From: Acidiphilium multivorum AIU301
GTDB lineage: Bacteria > Pseudomonadota > Alphaproteobacteria > Acetobacterales > Acetobacteraceae
Direction of reading: 5' to 3'
Assembly: GCF_000202835.1 (NCBI RefSeq)
Contig: NC_015186.1
Location: 1,364,001-1,428,000 of the forward strand
Length of the DNA stretch: 64,000 nucleotides
In this document: positions 36,904 to 46,684 of the stretch, piece by piece
Layout: each line of letters begins with the position of its first letter
How positions within the stretch are numbered: the first letter of the stretch is position 1
Notes under the pieces: generated by a model
Seen by the model: only the letters and a program-made list of their open reading frames with translations
What the model was told of the DNA's origin: nothing
Databases searched by the model: none
Position numbers and translations under genes: made by a program

Positions 36904-37966
36904 GTGCGTCGAGCCCCAGCTCATCGGCGCCGAGCGGCGCGAAATAGGCATCGAGCGCTTCATCATCCACGCCATCGAGCGTCGCCGGCTGCCAGCGCGG
37001 ATTGCGGTCCTTGTCGACGAGCTGCGCCCGCACGCCCTCGACGAAATCATGCGCGGCGACGCAGCGCACCGCGACGCGGAACTCGCGGTCGATCGCGGTT
37101 TCCACCTTCGCATCGCCCCGCGCCGCGCGCACGAGGCGCAGGCTGAGCTTCACCGAGGTCGGCGACATCCGCCTGATCGTCGCCGCCGCCTCGCGCGCCG
37201 CCGGTTCGGCATGCGCCTCCAGCGCCGCGACGATCGCCTCGGCCGTCGGCGCCTTGTAGCAATCGTCGATCCAGGCGCGCTCGGCGAGCAGCGGCGAGTC
37301 CGGCGCCGGCGTCGCGAAGGCGGCGATGCAGTCATCGACATCAGCGCCATCCACCAGCGCCGCCAGCGCCGCCGTCAGCGCCGGCAGATGCCGGCTTTCC
37401 ACGTAATGATCGGCGATGCCGCAGGACACCGCATCGGCGCCGGTCATCCGGTGCGCGGTGAGTGCGGCGTGAATGCCGGTCTCGCCCGGCATCCGCCCGA
37501 GCAGGAAAGTGCCGCCGACATCCGGCACGAAGCCGATGCCGACCTCCGGCATCGCCAGCATCGTCCGCTCGGTGACGATGCGGTGCGACCCGTGCGCCGA
37601 AATGCCGACGCCGCCGCCCATCACGATCCCGTCCATCAGCGCGACGAAGGGCTTCGGATAATTCGCGATATGCGCGTTCATCCTGTATTCGTCGCCAAAG
37701 AATGGAAAGGCGAGGCGTTCGCCGCCGCTCTTCGCCGCGTCGTACAGCGCGCGGATATCGCCGCCCGCGCACAGCCCGCGCTCGCCGCGCCCGTCCACCA
37801 TCACGAAGGCGACGGAAGGATCGTCCGCCCAGCGCAGCAGCGCCGCGTCGATCGCCACTTCCATGTCGTGCGTCAGCGCGTTCAGCGCCCGCGGCCGGTT
37901 CAGGCTGATCCGGCCGACCCTGCCCTCGATCCGGATCTCGACATCCGCGGTCGTCTCCCCGCTCAT
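36869..37966 (-). CDS. 3-hydroxyisobutyryl-CoA hydrolase (enoyl-CoA hydratase family)
   Basis: 365-residue crotonase-fold thioesterase that releases 3-hydroxyisobutyrate from its CoA ester in valine breakdown. ISLNRPRALNALTHDM, GRGERGLCAGGDIRALYDA, GIVMGGGVGISAHGSHRI, MPEVGIGFVPDVGGTFLL and the C-terminal extension DFVEGVRAQLVDKDRNPRW distinguish HIBYL-CoA hydrolase from plain enoyl-CoA hydratase. The catalytic Glu is in MPEVGIGF. The last ten or so residues (EHFPILSDRM) and the stop come from a palindromic repeat, so the natural C-terminus has been replaced or extended. The start overlaps the acyl-CoA dehydrogenase stop by ATGA. Confidence 0.88.
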   Translation of the reverse strand: MSGETTADVEIRIEGRVGRISLNRPRALNALTHDMEVAIDAALLRWADDPSVAFVMVDGRGERGLCAGGDIRALYDAAKSGGERLAFPFFGDEYRMNAHIANYPKPFVALMDGIVMGGGVGISAHGSHRIVTERTMLAMPEVGIGFVPDVGGTFLLGRMPGETGIHAALTAHRMTGADAVSCGIADHYVESRHLPALTAALAALVDGADVDDCIAAFATPAPDSPLLAERAWIDDCYKAPTAEAIVAALEAHAEPAAREAAATIRRMSPTSVKLSLRLVRAARGDAKVETAIDREFRVAVRCVAAHDFVEGVRAQLVDKDRNPRWQPATLDGVDDEALDAYFAPLGADELGLDALEHFPILSDRM

Positions 37967-39138
37967 GCGTTCCGCCCGATGAGGCCGCGCGCGACGATCA
38001 GTCTCATGATTTCGTTCGTCCCTTCCAGAATCTGGTGCACCCGCAGATCGCGCACGATCTTCTCGATGCCGTATTCGGCGAGATAGCCGTAGCCGCCGAA
38101 CAGTTGCAGCGCATTGTTGGCGACTTCGAAACCCGTATCGGTGGCGATCCGCTTCGCCATCGCGCAGCGCCGGGTCGTGTCCGCCTCGCCGCGGTCGAGT
38201 GAAGCCGCGGCGGACCACAGGAAGAGCCGCGCCGCCTCCAGCTCGGTCGCCATGTCGGCAAGCCGGAACTGCAACGCCTGGAAATCCTCCAGCCGCCGGC
38301 CGAACGCCTCGCGCTCGCCCATGTAGCGCTGCGCCTTCTCCAGCGCCGCCTGCGCGCCGCCGAGAGAACAGGCGCCGATATTCACCCGCCCGCCATCGAG
38401 CCCGCTCATCGCGATGCGGAACCCCTCGCCTTCGGCGCCGAGCCGGAACCGTGCGGGAATGCGGCAGGATTCGAACACCACCTGGCGCGTCGGCTGCGCG
38501 TTCCAGCCCATCTTCCGCTCGTTGGCGCCGAAGCCAAGCCCCTTCGCATCCTTCGGCACCAGGAACGAGGAAATCCCGCGCGGCCCGGCGCCGCCGCTGC
38601 GCGCCATCACCAGATAAAGGTCGGTCGCGCCCGCGCCCGAGATGAACTGCTTGACGCCGTCGAGCACGTAATCGTCGCCATCGCGCACGGCCTTCGTCTT
38701 CAGCGCCGCCGCGTCCGATCCCGCCCCCGGCTCGGTCAGGCAGTAGCTGGCGAGATGCTCCATGCTCACCAGCGCCGGCAACACGTCCCGGCGCTGCGCG
38801 TCGTCACCAAACCGGTCGACCATCCACGCCACCATGTTGTGGATCGACATGTAGGCCGAAACCGCCGGGCAGCCGGTCGCCAGCGCCTCGAAGATCAGCG
38901 CCGCGTCGAGCCGCGTCAGTCCCGACCCGCCGCTCTCCTCGCGCACATAGATCCCGCCCATGCCGAGGGCTGCGCCCTCGCGGATCACGTCGAGAGGAAA
39001 GTGCCGCGCCGCGTCCCACTCCAGCGCGTGCGGCGCCAGCCGCTCGTCGGCGAAGCCGCGCGCCATCTCGGCAATCGCGCGCTGCGCCTCGTCGAGCGCG
39101 AATTGCGGCGTTGCGTCGGATGGCGTCGTGGCGTTCAT
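37963..39138 (-). CDS. Acyl-CoA dehydrogenase, probably isobutyryl-CoA dehydrogenase
   Basis: 391-residue FAD enzyme. It has the FAD-binding YCLTEPGAGSDAAALKTKA, the KQFISGAGATDLYLVMAR loop, EAFGRRLEDFQALQFRLADMA and the catalytic Glu in QILEGTNEIMRLIVARGLIGR, near the end as in short/branched-chain enzymes. The residues flanking these (for example SAYMSIHNMVAWMVDRFG) resemble ACAD8-type isobutyryl-CoA dehydrogenase. Genomic linkage to HIBYL-CoA hydrolase and mmsB supports isobutyryl-CoA as substrate, although 2-methylbutyryl-CoA or another acyl-CoA remains possible. No ETF genes are nearby. It starts 27 bases after prpB ends. Confidence 0.88.
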   Translation of the reverse strand: MNATTPSDATPQFALDEAQRAIAEMARGFADERLAPHALEWDAARHFPLDVIREGAALGMGGIYVREESGGSGLTRLDAALIFEALATGCPAVSAYMSIHNMVAWMVDRFGDDAQRRDVLPALVSMEHLASYCLTEPGAGSDAAALKTKAVRDGDDYVLDGVKQFISGAGATDLYLVMARSGGAGPRGISSFLVPKDAKGLGFGANERKMGWNAQPTRQVVFESCRIPARFRLGAEGEGFRIAMSGLDGGRVNIGACSLGGAQAALEKAQRYMGEREAFGRRLEDFQALQFRLADMATELEAARLFLWSAAASLDRGEADTTRRCAMAKRIATDTGFEVANNALQLFGGYGYLAEYGIEKIVRDLRVHQILEGTNEIMRLIVARGLIGRNA

Positions 39139-39165
39139 CTCTTCCTCCCGAAAGCGGCGTCTCCG

Positions 39166-40080
39166 TCAGCCGATCGGCGCCGGCACGACGGTCTTGACGA
39201 TCGTCGCATCCAGCGCCTCGAACCCGGCATAGTCGATGGTCTCGTAGAGCTCGGCGCGCGTCTGCATCGCCTCGACGCAATTCTGCGCACCACCATCGCG
39301 CCGGATCGCGGCGTAGAGATTTTCCACCGCCTTCGCCGAAACCCGCAGCGAGGTCACCGGCCAGATCACCATCCGGTAGCCCATCTCCTCGAACTCGGCG
39401 GCGGTGAAGAACGGCGTGCGGCCGAACTCGGTCATGTTGGCGAGCAGCGGCACGCCCGGCATCCGACGGGCGAATTCGCGGAACATCTCGGCGTTGTAGA
39501 GCGCTTCGGGGAAAATCGCGTCGGCCCCGGCCTCGACATACATCTTCGCCCGCGCCACCGCGCCGTCCATCCCCTCGCTCGCCGCGGCATCGGTGCGCGC
39601 GATGATGTAGAGGTTCCGCCGCGCATGCGCCGCCGCCGCCACCTTCGCCGCCATGTCGCGCGCATCGGCGAGCTTCTTGTCGTTCAGGTGGCCGCATTTC
39701 TTCGGCAGCAGCTGGTCCTCGATATGCACGGCACCCGCCCCGGCATCCTCGAAGCTGCGCACCATGTGCATCACGTTGAGCGCCTCGCCATAGCCGGTAT
39801 CGCCATCGACCAGCACAGGCAGGCCCGAGGCCCGCGCCACCTGGCGGACGAAGAAGCACACCTCGTCGACGGTGATGATGCCGAGATCCGGCAGCCCCAT
39901 CGAGGCGGTCATCGCCGCCCCGGAAAGGTAGCACGCCTCGAACCCGGCCCGCATCGCCTGCCGCCCGGCGAGCCCGTTATGCGCGCCCGGAATCTGCACG
40001 ATCGGCCCACGTTCCACCAGTTCGCGAAAGCGCAGCCCGGCGGGTCGATCCGGCAGGCCGGATGCTTGCAGATAGCTCAT
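39166..40080 (-). CDS. prpB: 2-methylisocitrate lyase
   Basis: 304-residue PEP mutase/isocitrate lyase-superfamily enzyme that cleaves 2-methylisocitrate to pyruvate and succinate. PGAHNGLAGRQAMRAGFEACYLSGAAM at the N-terminus (in part), VDGDTGYGE with metal-binding aspartates, HIEDQLLPKKCGHLNDK containing the catalytic KKCGH motif, and IIARTDA confirm the assignment. KKCGHL separates it from oxaloacetate decarboxylase relatives. The start MSYLQASGLPD is 10 bases after the prpC stop and was chosen over an upstream ATG inside prpC. Confidence 0.94.
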   Translation of the reverse strand: MSYLQASGLPDRPAGLRFRELVERGPIVQIPGAHNGLAGRQAMRAGFEACYLSGAAMTASMGLPDLGIITVDEVCFFVRQVARASGLPVLVDGDTGYGEALNVMHMVRSFEDAGAGAVHIEDQLLPKKCGHLNDKKLADARDMAAKVAAAAHARRNLYIIARTDAAASEGMDGAVARAKMYVEAGADAIFPEALYNAEMFREFARRMPGVPLLANMTEFGRTPFFTAAEFEEMGYRMVIWPVTSLRVSAKAVENLYAAIRRDGGAQNCVEAMQTRAELYETIDYAGFEALDATIVKTVVPAPIG

Positions 40081-40090
40081 CGAACCCTCC

Positions 40091-41242
40091 TCAGCCGCGC
40101 TTGTCGAGCGGCACGAACTTGCGATCCTCCGGCCCCACATAGCTGGCCGAGGGACGGATGATCTTGTTGTCGGCGCGCTGCTCCATCACATGCGCGCTCC
40201 AGCCGGTGGTCCGCGCGATCACGAAGAGCGGCGTGAACATCGCGGTCGGCACGCCCATCATGTGGTACGACACGGCCGAGAACCAGTCGAGATTCGGGAA
40301 CATCCGCTTCGCGTCGTGCATGACGCTCTCGATCCGCTCGGCGATGTTGAACATCTTCATCGATCCCGCCTGCTCCGAGAGCGAGCGGGCGACGCGCTTG
40401 ATCACCACGTTGCGCGGATCGGCGATGGTATAGACCGGATGGCCGAAACCGATGATCACCTCGCGCGCCTCGATCCGCCGGCGAATATCCGCCTCCGCCT
40501 CGTCGGGGTCGGCGTAGCGCTTCTGCACCTCGAAGGCGAACTCGTTGGCGCCGCCATGCTTCGGCCCGCGCAGCGCGCCGATGCCGGCGGTGATCGCCGA
40601 GTAGATGTCCGACCCCGTGCCGGCGACGACGCGCGAAGCGAAGGTCGAGGCGTTGAATTCATGTTCCGCGTACAGAATGAGCGAGGTGTGCATCGCCCGC
40701 ACCCAGGCATCCACCGGCCGGCGCCCGTGCAGCAGGTGCAGGAAATGCGCGCCGATCGACTCGTCGTCGGTCTCGACATCGATGCGCCGCCCGTTGGCGC
40801 TGTAGTGATACCAGTAGAGCAGCATCGAGCCGAGCGAGGCGATCAGCCGGTCCGCCACGTCGCGCGCGCCGGCCGGGTTGTGGTCGTGCGCCTCCGGCAG
40901 CACGCAGCCCAGGGCGGAGACGCCGCTGCGCATCACGTCCATCGGGTGGGCGGCGGCCGGCAGCGCCTCCAGCACCTTGCGCACCGCATCCGGCAGCCCG
41001 CGCAGCGCCTGCAGCTTCGCGAGATAGGCCGAAAGCTCCGCCGCGTTCGGCAGCGTGCCGTGGATCAGCAGATGCGCGATTTCCTCGAAGCTGCACGTCT
41101 CGGCGATGTCGAGAATGTCGTAGCCGCGGTAATGCAGGTCGTTGCCGCTGCGGCCGACGCTGCACAGCGCCGTGTTCCCCGCGGCAACCCCCGAAAGGGC
41201 GACCGACTTCTTCGGCTTCGGCGCCGTCGTGGTCTCGCTCAT
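40091..41242 (-). CDS. prpC: 2-methylcitrate synthase
   Basis: 383-residue citrate synthase-family enzyme that condenses propionyl-CoA with oxaloacetate. Visible are [34 protein letters not shown] (first catalytic His region), [14 protein letters not shown] with the second catalytic His, [15 protein letters not shown] and the catalytic Asp region. The short length and RGYDI context are typical of PrpC rather than GltA. It lies between prpD (19-base gap) and prpB (10-base gap), so the methylcitrate enzymes are encoded together in reaction-cluster form. Confidence 0.94.
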   Translation of the reverse strand: MSETTTAPKPKKSVALSGVAAGNTALCSVGRSGNDLHYRGYDILDIAETCSFEEIAHLLIHGTLPNAAELSAYLAKLQALRGLPDAVRKVLEALPAAAHPMDVMRSGVSALGCVLPEAHDHNPAGARDVADRLIASLGSMLLYWYHYSANGRRIDVETDDESIGAHFLHLLHGRRPVDAWVRAMHTSLILYAEHEFNASTFASRVVAGTGSDIYSAITAGIGALRGPKHGGANEFAFEVQKRYADPDEAEADIRRRIEAREVIIGFGHPVYTIADPRNVVIKRVARSLSEQAGSMKMFNIAERIESVMHDAKRMFPNLDWFSAVSYHMMGVPTAMFTPLFVIARTTGWSAHVMEQRADNKIIRPSASYVGPEDRKFVPLDKRG

Positions 41243-41261
41243 GTTGTCTGCTCCTTGCGTC

Positions 41262-42761
41262 TCAGAAGATGCCCGGCTTGCCCTCGAGCAGCGCGCCCGC
41301 GGGCAGGGCGACGTTCAGCCGGTCGAGCTCACCGGCCGGCAGGCGCGGCAGTTCCTGCACCGCCTCGAGGAAGCGGGCGGCCTCGCGCGGCGAGATGATG
41401 CCGTCGGTCAGCGTCTCGAACTTGCGGATGTAATCGGCCCGCTCGAACGGATGCGCGCCCAGCGAATGCGCGTTCGCCACCGCCAGCTCGTCGACCAGCG
41501 TGCTGCCATCCTTGAACCGGATCTCGACGCGCCCGCCGAACGCCTTCTCGGCCGGATCGGTGGCGTGGTAGCGGCGCGTCCACTCCGGGTCCTCGGCGGT
41601 CTCGATCTTGTGCCACAGCGCCACCGTGTCCGCCCGCCGCGCCCGCTTCGGCGCGTAGCTGTCGACATGGTGCCAGGTGCCGTCCTGCAGCGCGACCGCG
41701 AAGATGTACATGATCGAATGGTCGAGCGTCTCGCGGCTCGCCTTCGGGTCCATCTTCTGCGGGTCGTTCGCCCCCGTTCCGATCACGTAATGGGTGTGGT
41801 GCGAGGTGTGGATGGTGATCTTCTCGATCGCGTCGAAATTCTCGATCTGCTCGCGCATCCGGAAGGCGAGGTCGATCAGCGCCTGGCTCTGGTATTCGGC
41901 CGAGTGCTCCTTGGTGTAGCTGTCCATGATCGCGCGCTTGGCCTCGCCCTTGCCCGGCAGCGGCACGTGATAGACGGCATCCTTGCCGCCCAGCATCCAG
42001 GCGATCACGCTGTCCTCGCCCTCATAGATCGGGCTCGGCGCGCCCTCGCCGCGCATCGCCCGGTCCACCGCCTCGATCGCGAGCTTGCCGGCATGGGCGG
42101 GCGCGAACGCCTTCCACGAGCTGATCTCGCCCTTGCGGCTCTGCCGCGTGGTGAAGCTGACATGCACCGCCTGCTGCACCGCCTGGAAGATCGTCTCCTG
42201 CTTCAGCCCGAGCAGCGCGCCGATGCCCGCCGCCTGCGCCGGGGCGAGATGCGCGATATGGTCCTTCTTCCATTCGTGCAGGCAGATCGCCCGCACGAGG
42301 TTGATCTGGATCTCATACCCCGTCGCGATGCCGCGGATCAGGTCGCGCCCGGAGCGCTCCATCACCTGGCCCACCGCGAGGATCGGCGGAATGTTGTCGC
42401 CCGGGTGCGAATAGTCGGCGGCGAGGAAGGTGTCGTGGTAATCGAGCTCGCGCACCGCCGTGCCGTTCGCCCAGGCCGCCCATTCCGGGCTCACCGTCTT
42501 GCGCGCCGGCAGGCCGAACACCGTCGCCCCGCCGCGCTTCGCATGGCCGAGCGCCATCGCCCGGGCCGAGACCACCGGCCCGCGATTGACCGAGGCCACC
42601 GCCACCGCCGCGTTGTCGATGATCCGGTTGATGATCATCGCCGTCACGTCCTTGTCGACGGCCACCTTGTCCGCCGCCACGCCGGCGATCTTCCACGCCA
42701 GCTGGTCGTCCCGCTTGAGCAGGGATTTGGATGGATGAACACGGACTTCGTGAAGTTTCAT
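41262..42761 (-). CDS. prpD: 2-methylcitrate dehydratase (PrpD/MmgE family)
   Basis: 499-residue cofactor-independent dehydratase that turns 2-methylcitrate into 2-methylaconitate. The opening [26 protein letters not shown] and the [25 protein letters not shown] region are typical of PrpD, as are [15 protein letters not shown] and [24 protein letters not shown] (the latter in part). Rehydration to methylisocitrate would need an aconitase, which is not in the window. It follows an acyl-CoA ligase gene after 124 bases containing repeats that may be regulatory, and leads into prpC and prpB. Confidence 0.92.
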   Translation of the reverse strand: MKLHEVRVHPSKSLLKRDDQLAWKIAGVAADKVAVDKDVTAMIINRIIDNAAVAVASVNRGPVVSARAMALGHAKRGGATVFGLPARKTVSPEWAAWANGTAVRELDYHDTFLAADYSHPGDNIPPILAVGQVMERSGRDLIRGIATGYEIQINLVRAICLHEWKKDHIAHLAPAQAAGIGALLGLKQETIFQAVQQAVHVSFTTRQSRKGEISSWKAFAPAHAGKLAIEAVDRAMRGEGAPSPIYEGEDSVIAWMLGGKDAVYHVPLPGKGEAKRAIMDSYTKEHSAEYQSQALIDLAFRMREQIENFDAIEKITIHTSHHTHYVIGTGANDPQKMDPKASRETLDHSIMYIFAVALQDGTWHHVDSYAPKRARRADTVALWHKIETAEDPEWTRRYHATDPAEKAFGGRVEIRFKDGSTLVDELAVANAHSLGAHPFERADYIRKFETLTDGIISPREAARFLEAVQELPRLPAGELDRLNVALPAGALLEGKPGIF

Positions 42762-42814
42762 GGCGGTTGCGCTCGTGGTTGCTGAAGGTGGTTTGGCCCC
42801 GCAATAGCCGCTGG

Positions 42815-42879
42815 ACTTCGCAGTCACAAGCGAATTGCGGCAAGTTGGATCGAAGCCGGGACGGCGAATTGCGAAGTCT
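42815..42879 (-). promoter_or_regulatory. Repeat cluster upstream of prpD, candidate operator region
   Basis: The 124-base gap between the acyl-CoA ligase and prpD holds two exact copies of GCGAATTGCG (42831-42840 and 42865-42874). It also holds a 9-base inverted repeat, GACTTCGCA (42815-42823) and TGCGAAGTC (42871-42879), and a TTCGC-N8-GCGAA arrangement at 42818-42835. Such repeats in front of a propionate gene suggest a regulator binding site; the protein is unknown and no regulator gene lies beside the operon. Confidence 0.35.
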
Positions 42880-42885
42880 GCGAAC

Positions 42886-44526
42886 TCACGCCGCCCCTCC
42901 GGTGGCGCGCGCGCGCATCGCCTTCTTGTCCAGCTTGCCGACCGAGGTCTTGTCAAGGGTCTCGACCAGATGCACCCGGTCCGGCACCGCGTAGCGCGAG
43001 ATCGCGCCGGCATCCGCCCGCGCCTGCACATGGCCGCGCAGCGCCGCCTCGTCGGCCTCCATCCCCGCGCGCAGCACGACGAAGGCCACCGGCCGCTCGC
43101 CCCAGCGCTCGTCCGCGACCCCCACCACCGCCGCCTCCGACACCGCCGGATGGGTGAGCAGGATCTCCTCCAGCCCGATCGAGGAGATCCACTCGCCGCC
43201 GGTCTTGATCACGTCCTTCACCCGGTCGACGATGCGCAGATACCCGTCGGCGTCGATCGTGCCGATATCCCCGGTATGCAGCCACCCGCCCCGCCAGAGC
43301 GCCGCCGAGGCCTCCGGGTTGCCGGCATAGCCCGGCGTCAGCGCCGGGGTGCGCGTCACCACCTCCCCGACCGACTTGCCGTCATGCGGCACATCGTTCA
43401 TCGCCTCGTCCACGATCCGGACCTCGACCAGCGGCCCCGGCAGGCCAGCCGCCATCCGGTAGCCGATCTCCGCCTCGGCGCGATCGGGCAGCCCGTCGAG
43501 AATGTCGCCGCGCAGCTGCGCCAGCGTCATCACCGGGCAGGTCTCCGACATGCCGTAGCCGGCGAAGATGTCGATCCCCCGCGCCAGCGCCTGCTCGCAG
43601 AGCGGCCGCGGCAGCGCCGAGCCGCCGATCACCACCCGCCAGCGCGACAGGTCGATCGCCTTCGCCGCCGGCGCGTTCAGGATCATGTGCATGATCGTCG
43701 GCACGCAGTGCGACACCGTCACCCGCTCCTCGACCAGCAGCCGCAGCACCACCTCCGGCAGGAACCGCCCGACATAGACCTGCTGCATCCCCAGCATCGT
43801 CGCCGCGTAGGGAAAGCCCCACGCGTGAACGTGGAACATCGGCGTCAGCGGCATGTAGACGTCCTCGCGCGACAGCCCGCCATTCAGCCCGGACATGTTG
43901 ATTCCGGTCAGCACCATCAGCGTGTGCAGCACGAGCTGCCGGTGGGTGAACATCACCCCCTTGGGCAGGCCGGTCGTCCCCGTCGTGTAGAAGGTCGTCG
44001 CCAGCGTGTCCTCGTCGAATTCCGGAAACGCGTCGAGCGGCGCCGTCGCCGCCAGCATCGTTTCATACTCCCCGGCGAAGCCCTCCGGCACGGCGATATC
44101 GTCGTCGCGGATCAGCACCACCTGGCGCAGCTTCGGCAGCCGCTCGCGGATCGCCGCCAGCACCGGCAGGAAATCCGCGTGCACGAACAGGATTTCCGCG
44201 CCGGAATGATCGATCGTGTAGGCGATCTGCTCCGGGCTGAGGCGGATGTTCACCATCATCAGCACAGCACCCGCCATCGGCACCGCGAAATAGGCTTCGA
44301 GGTAGCGGTGGCTGTCCCAGTCCATGAAGGCGACGCGCGTGCCCATCCCGGCGCCGAGGTCGCGCAGCACGCCGCCGAAGCGGTGCACGCGGGCGGCGAA
44401 TTGCGGATAGGTCAGCCGCGTGTCGCCGCGATAGACGATCTCGCGCCGGCTCGCCTGCGCGATCGGCATCTTCAGCAGCTGCCCGATCAGCAGCCGGTAG
44501 CGGAACGGTTCCGTCACCTCGGTCAT
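42886..44526 (-). CDS. Long/medium-chain acyl-CoA ligase (AMP-forming)
   Basis: 546-residue ANL-family ligase. [19 protein letters not shown] is the ATP-binding P-loop, [11 protein letters not shown] the adenylate motif, [21 protein letters not shown] and KTGGEWISS the hinge region. The catalytic lysine lies in [10 protein letters not shown]. Overall it resembles the fatty-acyl-CoA ligase group that includes 3-methylmercaptopropionyl-CoA ligase, so chain specificity cannot be fixed. It is first in the minus-strand catabolic run and divergent from an SDR gene. It could supply acyl-CoA substrates to the downstream dehydrogenases and ultimately propionyl-CoA. Confidence 0.88.
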   Translation of the reverse strand: MTEVTEPFRYRLLIGQLLKMPIAQASRREIVYRGDTRLTYPQFAARVHRFGGVLRDLGAGMGTRVAFMDWDSHRYLEAYFAVPMAGAVLMMVNIRLSPEQIAYTIDHSGAEILFVHADFLPVLAAIRERLPKLRQVVLIRDDDIAVPEGFAGEYETMLAATAPLDAFPEFDEDTLATTFYTTGTTGLPKGVMFTHRQLVLHTLMVLTGINMSGLNGGLSREDVYMPLTPMFHVHAWGFPYAATMLGMQQVYVGRFLPEVVLRLLVEERVTVSHCVPTIMHMILNAPAAKAIDLSRWRVVIGGSALPRPLCEQALARGIDIFAGYGMSETCPVMTLAQLRGDILDGLPDRAEAEIGYRMAAGLPGPLVEVRIVDEAMNDVPHDGKSVGEVVTRTPALTPGYAGNPEASAALWRGGWLHTGDIGTIDADGYLRIVDRVKDVIKTGGEWISSIGLEEILLTHPAVSEAAVVGVADERWGERPVAFVVLRAGMEADEAALRGHVQARADAGAISRYAVPDRVHLVETLDKTSVGKLDKKAMRARATGGAA

Positions 44527-44644
44527 GTCTCGTCTCCTCCAGGTCGCGTCCCCGTTGGCACGGGGGCTTGTGCACCATAGGATAGGCGCGTATCGCGCCC
44601 GTCAACCCCGCCCGGAACGGGCCAGCAACGATGAGGAAACCCGA

Positions 44645-45421
44645 ATGACCGCGTTGAAATCCCTGTTCGACCTGACCGGCAAGCGCGCCCTGATCACCGG
44701 CGGCTCGCGCGGCCTCGGCCTGCAGATCGCCGAGGCGCTCGGCGAGTTCGGCGCCACCATCGCGATCTCCGCCCGCAAGGAGGACGAGCTGGACGAGGCG
44801 GTGAAGCACCTCGCCGGCCTCGGCATCGCCGCCACCGCCCATGTCAGCGACCTCGGCCGGGACGACGGCCCGAAGACGCTGGCCGACGCCGTGCTGGCCT
44901 CGGGCCCGGTCGACATCCTGGTGAACAATGCCGGCGCCACCTGGGGTGCCCCGGCGGTCGACGTCACGCCCGAGGCCTGGGCGCGGGTGATGAACCTCAA
45001 CGTCAACAACCTGTTCTTCCTCACCCAGGCGATCGCCGCACGCTCGATGATCCCCCGCAAGTCCGGCAAGGTGCTCAACATCGCCTCGATCGCCGGGCTT
45101 CGCGGCCATCACCCGGACATCACCGGCACCATCCCCTACAACACCTCGAAGGGCGCGGTGGTGAACATGACCCGCGCGCTCGCCGCCGAATGGGGCCCGC
45201 ACAACATCACGGTGAACGCGCTCGCCCCCGGCTTCTTCCCCTCGAAGATGACGCGCGGCATCCTCGGCCAGTTCGAGGAAAAGATCCTGGCGAAGACGCC
45301 GATGAACAAGCTCGGCAACGACGCCGACCTGAAGGGCGCCGCCCTGCTCTTCTGCTCCGCCGCCTCCGGCCACATCACCGGCCAGATCCTCGCGGTCGAT
45401 GGCGGCTCCGGCGTGATCTGA
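44645..45421 (+). CDS. SDR-family oxidoreductase
   Basis: 258-residue NAD(P)-dependent short-chain dehydrogenase. It shows the cofactor motif TGGSRGLGLQIAEALG, NNAGATWG, catalytic Ser in VLNIASIAGLRGHHPD and YNTSKGAVVNMTRAL with Tyr and Lys. The C-terminal GHITGQILAVDGGSGVI is standard for FabG-like and gluconate/sorbitol dehydrogenases. The basic residue after GGS suggests NADPH preference, by family rule. The substrate is unknown. The ATG follows GAGGAAAC with suitable spacing. Divergent placement from the acyl-CoA ligase may indicate shared control and a role in acyl-CoA or alcohol metabolism. Confidence 0.82.
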   Translation: MTALKSLFDLTGKRALITGGSRGLGLQIAEALGEFGATIAISARKEDELDEAVKHLAGLGIAATAHVSDLGRDDGPKTLADAVLASGPVDILVNNAGATWGAPAVDVTPEAWARVMNLNVNNLFFLTQAIAARSMIPRKSGKVLNIASIAGLRGHHPDITGTIPYNTSKGAVVNMTRALAAEWGPHNITVNALAPGFFPSKMTRGILGQFEEKILAKTPMNKLGNDADLKGAALLFCSAASGHITGQILAVDGGSGVI

Positions 45422-45428
45422 CCCGCGC

Positions 45429-46610
45429 TCAGCCCCCGGACGCGGCGGCCACCGCGTCGCCGATCCGGGGGCGGAAGCCGAAGAACCCGCGCCCCGCATG
45501 CGGCCACAAGGCGCGGTCCCAGGCGCGGGCGACCCGCACCGCCCCCACATCCGCCGCCGCCAGCGCCTGCGCGACGGGCCCGATGGGCGGATGCGCGGTC
45601 ACCACCTTCAGCCGGTGCGCCGCCGCCCAGCCGGCGAGATCGTCCACTTCCAGCAGCACCGGCCGGACGCCGAATCGCGCCGCCGCCCGTCCCATCGCAT
45701 CCACCAGCGCGCCATGGGCGAAGCCCGCCACCGCCGGCGCCACGCCGCCGCGCGCCCGCGCCTCGGGCATCGCCACCGCCGCCACCGCCCGCACCGTGCA
45801 GCCGGCAAGATCGAGCGTCTCCGCCGCGCAATCCTCCTCGTGCAGCAGCAGCACGACCTCGCCCGAAGGCGGCGGATCGAATTGCGGCGGAAGCGCCGGC
45901 CGCGGCCGCACCGCCTCGGTGAGCGGTTCCGCCGCCTCGTCGAGCAGCCCGCGCGGATCGAACCGCCCGCCGGTGAAGCGCGCGATGTTCTCCGCCCGCG
46001 CGAGATAGTGCTTGCCCGGCGTGTGCAGCCCCGCCACCCACCGCCACGACAGCGTGTTGGAGGCGATGTCGCCATCCAGCAGGTGGCGGAGAAAGAAATC
46101 CGCCCCGAGTTCCCAGGGCAGCCGCAGCGTGAAGATCCAGATCGAGGCGAACCACATCCGCGCATGGTTGTGCAGGTAATTCCGCGCGACGATCTCCCGC
46201 GCCCAGGAATCGAAACAGTCGATCCCGGTCCGCCCGGCGCAGGCATCGTGAAACGCGCGCCGCAGCCCCTCCTCGGTCGCGAGCCGGTTCTCCGCCCGCC
46301 GCAGCCCGGCGCGATAGAGATCGTACACGCCGGGCCGCTGCTCCAGCCAGCCCTTCCAGTAGGTCCGCCAGCCGACCTCCTCGATGAATTTCGCGGCCGC
46401 CTCGCCATGCGCCGCGAACGCCGCCCGCGCCACCTCCGCCTCGGTCAGCAGCCGGTGCCGCAGCCAGGGCGACAGCTGCGAGACCGCCCCTTTCCGCTCC
46501 GGTCCGGGATCGGTATTCCGCCCCGCCGCATAAGCCGCCCCGGCGCGCGGCAGGAAGGCGGCAAGGCGGTCGAGCCCGGCGTCGCGGGTGGGAATCGGTT
46601 CGGCATCCAT
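45429..46610 (-). CDS. Photolyase/cryptochrome-like FAD protein with reversed domain order
   Basis: 393 residues. The N-terminal ~250 form a photolyase FAD-binding domain: GAVSQLSPWLRHRLL, FIEEVGWRTYWKGW, ARNYLHNHARMWFASIW, and LLDGDIASNTLSWRWVAG followed by HTPGKHYLARAENI. The C-terminal ~120 residues (from GEVVLLLHEEDC) form an alpha/beta unit resembling the antenna domain that normally sits first. The protein starts directly with the FAD part, because no antenna-like sequence is found upstream and a divergent gene begins 74 bases away. DNA-repair or light-sensing activity is plausible but unproven. Confidence 0.75.
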   Translation of the reverse strand: MDAEPIPTRDAGLDRLAAFLPRAGAAYAAGRNTDPGPERKGAVSQLSPWLRHRLLTEAEVARAAFAAHGEAAAKFIEEVGWRTYWKGWLEQRPGVYDLYRAGLRRAENRLATEEGLRRAFHDACAGRTGIDCFDSWAREIVARNYLHNHARMWFASIWIFTLRLPWELGADFFLRHLLDGDIASNTLSWRWVAGLHTPGKHYLARAENIARFTGGRFDPRGLLDEAAEPLTEAVRPRPALPPQFDPPPSGEVVLLLHEEDCAAETLDLAGCTVRAVAAVAMPEARARGGVAPAVAGFAHGALVDAMGRAAARFGVRPVLLEVDDLAGWAAAHRLKVVTAHPPIGPVAQALAAADVGAVRVARAWDRALWPHAGRGFFGFRPRIGDAVAAASGG

Positions 46611-46684
46611 GCCCCGCAAATGGCGCCTCGGCCGCTCTTGGCAATGCCCGCCGGATCGGCCAAACAGACTGACAGGAGGTTTGG

